A stretch of DNA of 64,000 nt from Actinomycetes bacterium (lineage in GTDB: Bacteria > Actinomycetota > Actinomycetes > Propionibacteriales > Propionibacteriaceae), in contig JAEXAS010000013.1 in assembly GCA_023458095.1 (NCBI GenBank), positions 1-64,000 of the forward strand. Direction: 5' to 3'. A program made the position numbers and the translations under genes. The notes under the pieces were generated by a model. It saw only the letters and a program-made list of their open reading frames with translations. It was not told the origin of the DNA and ran no database searches. Of this stretch, positions 59,335 to 64,000 are shown one piece after another. How positions within the stretch are numbered: the first letter of the stretch is position 1; the number at the start of each line of letters is the position of its first letter.

Positions 59335-60399
59335 ATGACCTCACCCGAGCTGTCGCTGCTGCGTCTGGTCTCCCAGGCTCTGGCCGGACCCAGATTGGCC
59401 GACCCCGCGGCGACCGTCGCCCATCTGGGCGCCGTCCAGGCCCAGGACCTCCCCGGAGCGATGACCTCGGTCGCTATCCGCAGCGAGACTCGCGACTGCC
59501 AAGACGTCGCCGACGCCTTTGCCCAAGGACTTGTGGTGCGCTCCTGGCCTCTGCGCGGCACCCTGCACCTGGTGCCGGCCGCCGACCTGGGCTGGATGCT
59601 CTCCTTGACCGCCGATCGCATGATCTCCGCGGCCGCCCATCGGCGAGCCCGGCTGGGCATCAGCGAGGAGTTGATCGATCAGGCCCGCGACGTCGCCCTG
59701 ACCGCCCTCGCCGGTGGCGTCGCGCTGACCCGCAGCGAACTCTTTGCCCTGTGGCAGGCCGCCGATCTGTTGCCACAGCCGCAAGCCGGCGGTCACCTGC
59801 TCGCTCTGCTGTGCCAGCAAAGCACGCTGGTGCTGGGGCCGCTGGCCGGTGCCGAACAACTGGTGGTCGGCTACGCGGAGTGGATCAGGAATCCGCGCCA
59901 GCTCGACCCCGATGCCGCCTTGGCCGAATTGACTCGTCGCTTCCTGCACAGCCATGGTCCGGCCACGGCTGCAGAGTTGTCGCGCTGGTCCTCGCTCCCC
60001 CTGACCCAGGCCCGGCGCGGCTTCGCCCTGGTGGCCGCGGAGTTCGCCGGCTACACCGTGGATTCCACGCAGTACCTGATGGCGCCCGACCTGCCCGAGC
60101 GGCTGGCCGAATACCGCGCCCAGGCGAAGCGGTTGATGCTGCTGCCCGGCTTCGATGAGTTCATGCTGGGCTACGCCGACCGAACCTTCGCCGTGCCCGA
60201 CACCCACCTGGATCGGATCGTGCCCGGAAACAACGGCATGTTCCGTCCCACCATCATCGAAGACGGCGAAGTCATCGGAGTGTGGAAACGCGCGGGCAGC
60301 AAGGCTCGACCTCGGTTCGAACCCGAACCCTTCGCCCCCTTGAGCCCACGGACGGCAGCCGCGGCCCAGGCAGTATTCACAGCACTGCCGCGGCCCTAG
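59335..60399 (+). CDS. Winged-helix DNA-binding (HTH_42), AlkZ-like DNA glycosylase candidate
   Basis: A 354-residue protein of the HTH_42/YcaQ-AlkZ superfamily. The QxQ motif typical of AlkZ-type interstrand-crosslink glycosylases appears in HLGAVQAQDLPG (Gln35 and Gln37). Three winged-helix modules are typical of the fold; LRGTLHLVPAADLGWML is also characteristic. Its role would be DNA repair, but the superfamily also has non-catalytic members. Its stop TAG shares CTAG (60396-60399) with the stop of convergent purC. Confidence 0.85.
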   Translation: MTSPELSLLRLVSQALAGPRLADPAATVAHLGAVQAQDLPGAMTSVAIRSETRDCQDVADAFAQGLVVRSWPLRGTLHLVPAADLGWMLSLTADRMISAAAHRRARLGISEELIDQARDVALTALAGGVALTRSELFALWQAADLLPQPQAGGHLLALLCQQSTLVLGPLAGAEQLVVGYAEWIRNPRQLDPDAALAELTRRFLHSHGPATAAELSRWSSLPLTQARRGFALVAAEFAGYTVDSTQYLMAPDLPERLAEYRAQAKRLMLLPGFDEFMLGYADRTFAVPDTHLDRIVPGNNGMFRPTIIEDGEVIGVWKRAGSKARPRFEPEPFAPLSPRTAAAAQAVFTALPRP

Positions 60400-61247
60400 C
60401 CCAGGGACAGGTCGCTGCCCACCAGGCGCCGGTAGGCCTCCAGGTAACGCTCCCGCGTTGCGTCCACGACAGCCTGCGGCAGCGGCGGCGGCGGAGTGTC
60501 GGAGGCCTTGTCCCAACCCGATTCGTGGGTCAGCCAGTCGCGCACATACTGCTTGTCGAAGCTCGGCAGGCTCTTGCCGGGCTGCCAGGTCTCGGCATCC
60601 CAGAAGCGCGAAGAGTCCGGGGTGAGCACCTCATCGGCCAGCACCAAGGTGCCATCGGCGCGCAATCCGAACTCGAACTTCGTGTCGGCCAAGATGATGC
60701 CCCGCTCGGCCGCCAGATCGGCGGCGGTGGTGTAGATGGCCAGGGTCGCATCACGCAATTGCGCCGCCAACTCCTCGCCTTGGGAGGCGACGATCGTGGC
60801 GTAGTCGACGTTCTCGTCGTGCTCACCGATCTCAGCCTTCGTCGACGGGGTGAAGATCGGTTCGGGCAGTTTGCTGCCGTCCACCAGACCATCAGGCAGC
60901 GGGATGCCGCAGACCGTGCGCGAGGCCTGATACTCCTTCCAGCCCGACCCGGTCAGGTAGCCGCGGGCAATGCACTCCACCGGAACCATGTCGAGGGATT
61001 CCACGATGACGCCCCGTCCGGCGAACTCGGCGGGCACGTCCTGCGAGACCACATGGTTGGGGAAGTCGATCTGGTTGAACCACCATTGCGACAATTGGGT
61101 GAGCACCACACCCTTGTCGGGGATCGGGGTTTCCAGCACGAAGTCGAAAGCGGAGATCGCGTCCGTGGCCACCATCAGAATCTGGTCGTCGGACCAGCCA
61201 TAGAGGCGACGGACTTTGCCGGTGTGCAGGAGTGGAAGATCAGCCAT
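60396..61247 (-). CDS. purC: Phosphoribosylaminoimidazole-succinocarboxamide synthase
   Basis: A 283-residue SAICAR synthase, step 8 of de novo purine synthesis. The N-terminal HTGKVRRLYGWSDDQILMVA carries the ATP-binding loop (20 residues), followed by ATDAISAFDFVLETPIPDKG and VVLTQLSQWWF. The central ECIARGYLTGSGWKEY and the KFEFGL strand are conserved. Converges on the HTH_42 gene with a shared CTAG. Diverges from the response-regulator gene across 145 bp. Confidence 0.97.
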   Translation of the reverse strand: MADLPLLHTGKVRRLYGWSDDQILMVATDAISAFDFVLETPIPDKGVVLTQLSQWWFNQIDFPNHVVSQDVPAEFAGRGVIVESLDMVPVECIARGYLTGSGWKEYQASRTVCGIPLPDGLVDGSKLPEPIFTPSTKAEIGEHDENVDYATIVASQGEELAAQLRDATLAIYTTAADLAAERGIILADTKFEFGLRADGTLVLADEVLTPDSSRFWDAETWQPGKSLPSFDKQYVRDWLTHESGWDKASDTPPPPLPQAVVDATRERYLEAYRRLVGSDLSLG

Positions 61248-61392
61248 GAGGTCAGCCTAGCCATTCGGCGGCGCCCGGCCGGACCGGGTTCACCGCCGCC
61301 ATCCCCCTAAGCCTGCTACTCCCAGCACCCAGCCGTGATCCGGTAGCTTTCGGGTACACAGCAGTGCGCAGCGTCAGCCACCCAGGAGCGCC

Positions 61393-62097
61393 ATGTCCCA
61401 GCCCGCGCGACGAGCACCGATCGTCCTGGTCGTCGAGGACGAGGCCGACCTGCGCCATGCAATCGCCCGGCAGTTGACGGCCCGCGGCTTCACCGTGGTG
61501 GAGGCCGGCACCGTCGCCGAAGGTAAGGCCGCGGTCTGGGAACACCAGCCTGAGGTGGTGTTGCTGGACGTGCTGCTTCCGGACGGCTCCGGCTACGACC
61601 TGTGCCAGTGGCTGCGTCCGATCACCTCCGCACCGATCATCTACCTCACCGCGCTGGGCCAGGACCCGGCGATCGTGCGCGGATTGGAAGCCGGCGGCGA
61701 TGACTACATCACCAAGCCGTTCACCACCGAGGTCCTCATCGCGCGGATCAACTCCCAACTGCGCCGCACCGCCGCGCCCCGTTCGGCCCGCATCGACCTG
61801 CCCCCGCTGCACCTGGACTTCTTGACCGGCCGGGTGACGCTGTCCGGACGCGATGTCGACCTGACCAAGATGGAGCTGCACCTGCTGGGCTATTTCGCTG
61901 CCAACATCGGCGTCGGCGCCACGCAGGAAGAACTGTTGACCTCGGTGTGGCGAGCCAAGGCCGTCACTCAGACCAATACGGTGCGCCAGACGGTTTCCTC
62001 GTTGCGCCGAAAGCTGGGTCTGGACCAGGCCGCCGCCTTCGAACTGGAGTTCACCACCGACCGGCGCTATGTCTTCCGCCAGGTGCGATTCGAGTAG
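61393..62097 (+). CDS. OmpR/PhoB-type response regulator
   Basis: A 234-residue DNA-binding response regulator. Receiver: VEDEAD acidic pair, phosphoacceptor Asp in VVLLDVLLPDGSGYDL, Thr in IIYLTALG and Lys in DDYITKPF. C-terminal winged helix about residues 130-234 (TKMELHLLGYFAANIG, TNTVRQTVSSLRRKLG). AGGAG precedes the ATG. The cognate kinase is the tail-to-tail gene that ends 8 bp downstream. Confidence 0.93.
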   Translation: MSQPARRAPIVLVVEDEADLRHAIARQLTARGFTVVEAGTVAEGKAAVWEHQPEVVLLDVLLPDGSGYDLCQWLRPITSAPIIYLTALGQDPAIVRGLEAGGDDYITKPFTTEVLIARINSQLRRTAAPRSARIDLPPLHLDFLTGRVTLSGRDVDLTKMELHLLGYFAANIGVGATQEELLTSVWRAKAVTQTNTVRQTVSSLRRKLGLDQAAAFELEFTTDRRYVFRQVRFE

Positions 62098-62104
62098 GAC
62101 GCCG

Positions 62105-63415
62105 TCACTGCGGTACCAGCGGCAGCCGACAGGTCGCGGTCGTGCCCTTGCCCACCTCGGAGGCGAACTCCAGACTGCCGCCGTGGGCCTGCATGATGCT
62201 GCTCGCGATCACCAATCCCACTCCCAAGCCCGCGTCGCGGGCCGAGCGCACCCCGGTGCTGCGTCCGCGCATCGGGTGGCGTCCCAGTTGACTCAATACC
62301 TCCGGCTCGATGCCCTCACCATCATCGCTCACGCTGAGGACGGCGAAGCCGTTGGACTCGGTGATCTCCACCGCAATGGTGCCCTGCCGAGTGTGCCGGG
62401 CCGCATTCGACAACAGATTCACCAAGACCTCCATGATCCGCTCCCGGTCCACGTTCACCATCGGGGCCGCGCTGCGACGACCTGCTGTCACCGTGTTCCC
62501 GTATTGGCTCCAGACCGGGCGGTAGATCTGCAAGGTCTGTTGCACGATCACGTCCAGATTGTGCGGCTCGCAACTCAACTCCAGAGTGCCGGAGTTGATC
62601 CGACCCAGATCCAACAACTGGGACACGAGCCGGCCCAATCGGGACGCTTCGCCCTCCACCACCTTCAGATTGGCGAGGTCCTGCTCGGTCACGGTCGCGG
62701 TGACCGCCAGACTGGTGCGGGACTCCTCAGCATGGGCCTGGATCACCGTGAGCGGAGTGTTCAACTCGTGGGCCACCATCGCCAGGAACTCACCGCGGGA
62801 TTGATCGATGCGGGCCAACTCAGCGTTGCGTTGTTGAAGCTGGTGCCGATTGCGCTCATAGATGCCGACCAACATGCGCACCGACACCACCATGGCGAGC
62901 CCCGAAGCGGTCATCGCGAAGGCAATGTCGATGCTTTGGCTGAGGGGCTGGGCGAACGGGGTCACGGTCTGGGGGAATTGGTAGGAGATCGCCAAGCAGG
63001 CACCGAAGACCAGCACCTCGGCCGAGACCATGAACCATAGGGTTCGCCCGTCCAGGATGATCGCGGTGAAGGCGATGGCGAACATGAAGAAGATGGGCAT
63101 GCCGCCGCTCATGCCGCCCCCGGTGAAGAAGAGCCAGGGAAAGACCCCCAGGAACAGGCTCGCCGACGCGATCAGATAGGTGAGTCGATCACGACCGGTC
63201 CGTCGGGCGAAGGTGAACAGTCCCAGGATGGCGAAGCCGGCGACCACATTCACCAGGACCGATTCCAGGGGCGCGCCGAGCACCAGATTGATCAGGGCCG
63301 AGAACCAGCTCACCGGTATGCCCACCAGCGCGGCCACAGTGATCAACTGGGCCCGAAAGTCCGACCCGCCGGAGCCGACGATGGCCCGCCAGCCTCGCCG
63401 GAGTCTCTCCACCAT
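62105..63415 (-). CDS. Membrane sensor histidine kinase
   Basis: A 436-residue kinase. Five or six N-terminal membrane segments (residues 25-190) with almost no extracellular domain, so it probably senses within the membrane. HisKA: FLAMVAHELNTPLTVIQAH with the phosphorylated His; HATPase: NLLSNAARHT (N box), DDGEGIEP (G1) and GLGVGLVIASSI (G2). Convergent with its presumed response regulator, an uncommon arrangement for a cognate pair. Confidence 0.92.
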   Translation of the reverse strand: MVERLRRGWRAIVGSGGSDFRAQLITVAALVGIPVSWFSALINLVLGAPLESVLVNVVAGFAILGLFTFARRTGRDRLTYLIASASLFLGVFPWLFFTGGGMSGGMPIFFMFAIAFTAIILDGRTLWFMVSAEVLVFGACLAISYQFPQTVTPFAQPLSQSIDIAFAMTASGLAMVVSVRMLVGIYERNRHQLQQRNAELARIDQSRGEFLAMVAHELNTPLTVIQAHAEESRTSLAVTATVTEQDLANLKVVEGEASRLGRLVSQLLDLGRINSGTLELSCEPHNLDVIVQQTLQIYRPVWSQYGNTVTAGRRSAAPMVNVDRERIMEVLVNLLSNAARHTRQGTIAVEITESNGFAVLSVSDDGEGIEPEVLSQLGRHPMRGRSTGVRSARDAGLGVGLVIASSIMQAHGGSLEFASEVGKGTTATCRLPLVPQ

Positions 63416-63557
63416 GCAGCGACCCTACTGCGCCTTCTCGCCGAGCGGCAGAGTCGCACGGCAGCCATCACCGTCGGTAAAAGACCTTTGATCGAAGCCG
63501 GGTCGCGAGCCTCCAACCCGAAACTGAGTGAACAGGGTTTCCCGAAGGAGAAATAGT

Positions 63558-64000
63558 ATGCGTAAGCTCATGATCATCCTCGTGGCGCTCGGGTTGCTCG
63601 CCGCAGCCCCGGCACCGACTCCGGCCCAAGCCGCGCAGACGTGGTACGACGGCTCGATCAGCTACTCCTCGATCCTCAACTGCGTTTCCATCATTCAAGG
63701 GGCGCCCTACGTCGAATATGGAGTGGGGGCCTACACCGGCTTCCGCGGAGACTCCTCAGCGGCCAGCCCGGCACCGGGCGAAATCTACTGGATTCACATC
63801 GTCGTGTACGGCTTGGGCAATGCCTGCGCCGGTCAGTACGTCAGCCCGGAATTCATCCTGCCGGTCAATACCACCACCGCGATCGACGCCAGCCATAAGA
63901 TCCAGTGCTACGCGACTGGTACCGCCGACCCCGGCGACTGCCCTTCCAGTTTGGCCTCCGGCTCCCACGGCGGCCTGGTCGTTCTCTCCCCCGACACCGC
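63558..64000 (+). CDS. Secreted uncharacterised protein, truncated by the window edge
   Basis: At least 147 codons from the ATG at 63558 (RBS AAGGAG at 63545-63550), running off the window. Signal peptide residues 1-28 (MRKLMIILVALGLLAAAP, then TPAQAAQ). The visible mature part is rich in Tyr, Ser and Gly (TWYDGSISYSSILNCVSII), with several Cys and no family match I recognise. A beta-rich surface protein is likely. The 63416-63557 gap contains its promoter, nothing else recognised. Confidence 0.7.
   Translation, partial: MRKLMIILVALGLLAAAPAPTPAQAAQTWYDGSISYSSILNCVSIIQGAPYVEYGVGAYTGFRGDSSAASPAPGEIYWIHIVVYGLGNACAGQYVSPEFILPVNTTTAIDASHKIQCYATGTADPGDCPSSLASGSHGGLVVLSPDT

Noticed and set aside
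1..64000. tRNA, rRNA, transposase, integrase, toxin-antitoxin or phage-defence genes
   Set aside because: I looked for CCA-type cloverleafs, DDE or Tyr-recombinase motifs and typical small toxin pairs and saw none; subtle or very diverged examples could be missed by eye.

Overview
This 64 kb window is chromosomal DNA from a high-GC actinobacterium. It contains many families typical of that phylum: GuaB1, DUF3043, DUF3073, DUF4191, a C-terminal Sunset motif, a DEDDh-exonuclease/GIY-YIG fusion and an Fe-S type PurF. The gene set and the abundant CTTCGACAAGCTCAG repeats fit Propionibacteriales/Propionibacteriaceae best, but that placement is inference. I see no rRNA, tRNA, CRISPR array, transposase, phage or conjugation genes. 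It looks like core and housekeeping DNA with dispersed repeats and one giant secreted protein.

Layout. 0-10 kb: a YeiH-type transporter divergent from a LysR regulator, a fused shikimate dehydrogenase/shikimate kinase, threonine aldolase, class II DAHP synthase, an acyltransferase, an esterase, a metallopeptidase-like lipoprotein and an NlpC/P60 wall hydrolase. 10-20 kb: the exonuclease/nuclease fusion, a RAM-domain protein, cyclophilin, a Sunset protein, a prepilin peptidase, trpD with a degenerate receiver, guaB1 and two uncharacterised proteins. 20-31 kb: an AhpD-like protein, ErpA, DUF3043, a CPVCNK membrane protein, GcvT, PepA, an FAD oxidoreductase, and the lipoate block sucB-lipB, followed by lipA at 31.4 kb. 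32-39 kb: DUF4191, an ABC-F protein, fructosamine kinase, and purF-purM-DUF3073. 39.6-45.8 kb: one 2060-residue secreted protein made of leucine-rich modules followed by 14 beta-type repeats. 46-64 kb: an aldehyde dehydrogenase/SDR pair, a long-form PurL carrying an in-frame repeat array, a phosphatase, a ZIP-like transporter, a CapA-like protein, metNIQ, an AlkZ-like winged-helix protein, purC, a tail-to-tail two-component pair and a truncated secreted protein.

How the genes work together. Purine synthesis (purF, purM, purL, purC, plus guaB1 for salvage) is present but scattered over 40 kb. Aromatic synthesis (DAHP synthase, AroE-AroK, TrpD) and lipoate/one-carbon metabolism (sucB, lipB, lipA, gcvT) are also represented. 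Many genes overlap by 4 nt (ATGA, GTGA, CTGA), and several have a TANNNT box 6-7 nt before a GTG or ATG start, which points to leaderless transcription.

The most striking feature is a family of about 31 copies of a ~23-bp element (core CTTCGACAAGCTCAG and its inverted partner GGCTGAGCCTGTCGAAG). Copies lie in four intergenic clusters and, strikingly, inside purL, where six copies sit at an exact 45-bp period and are translated. The intergenic array near 3.8 kb has an exact 44-bp period.
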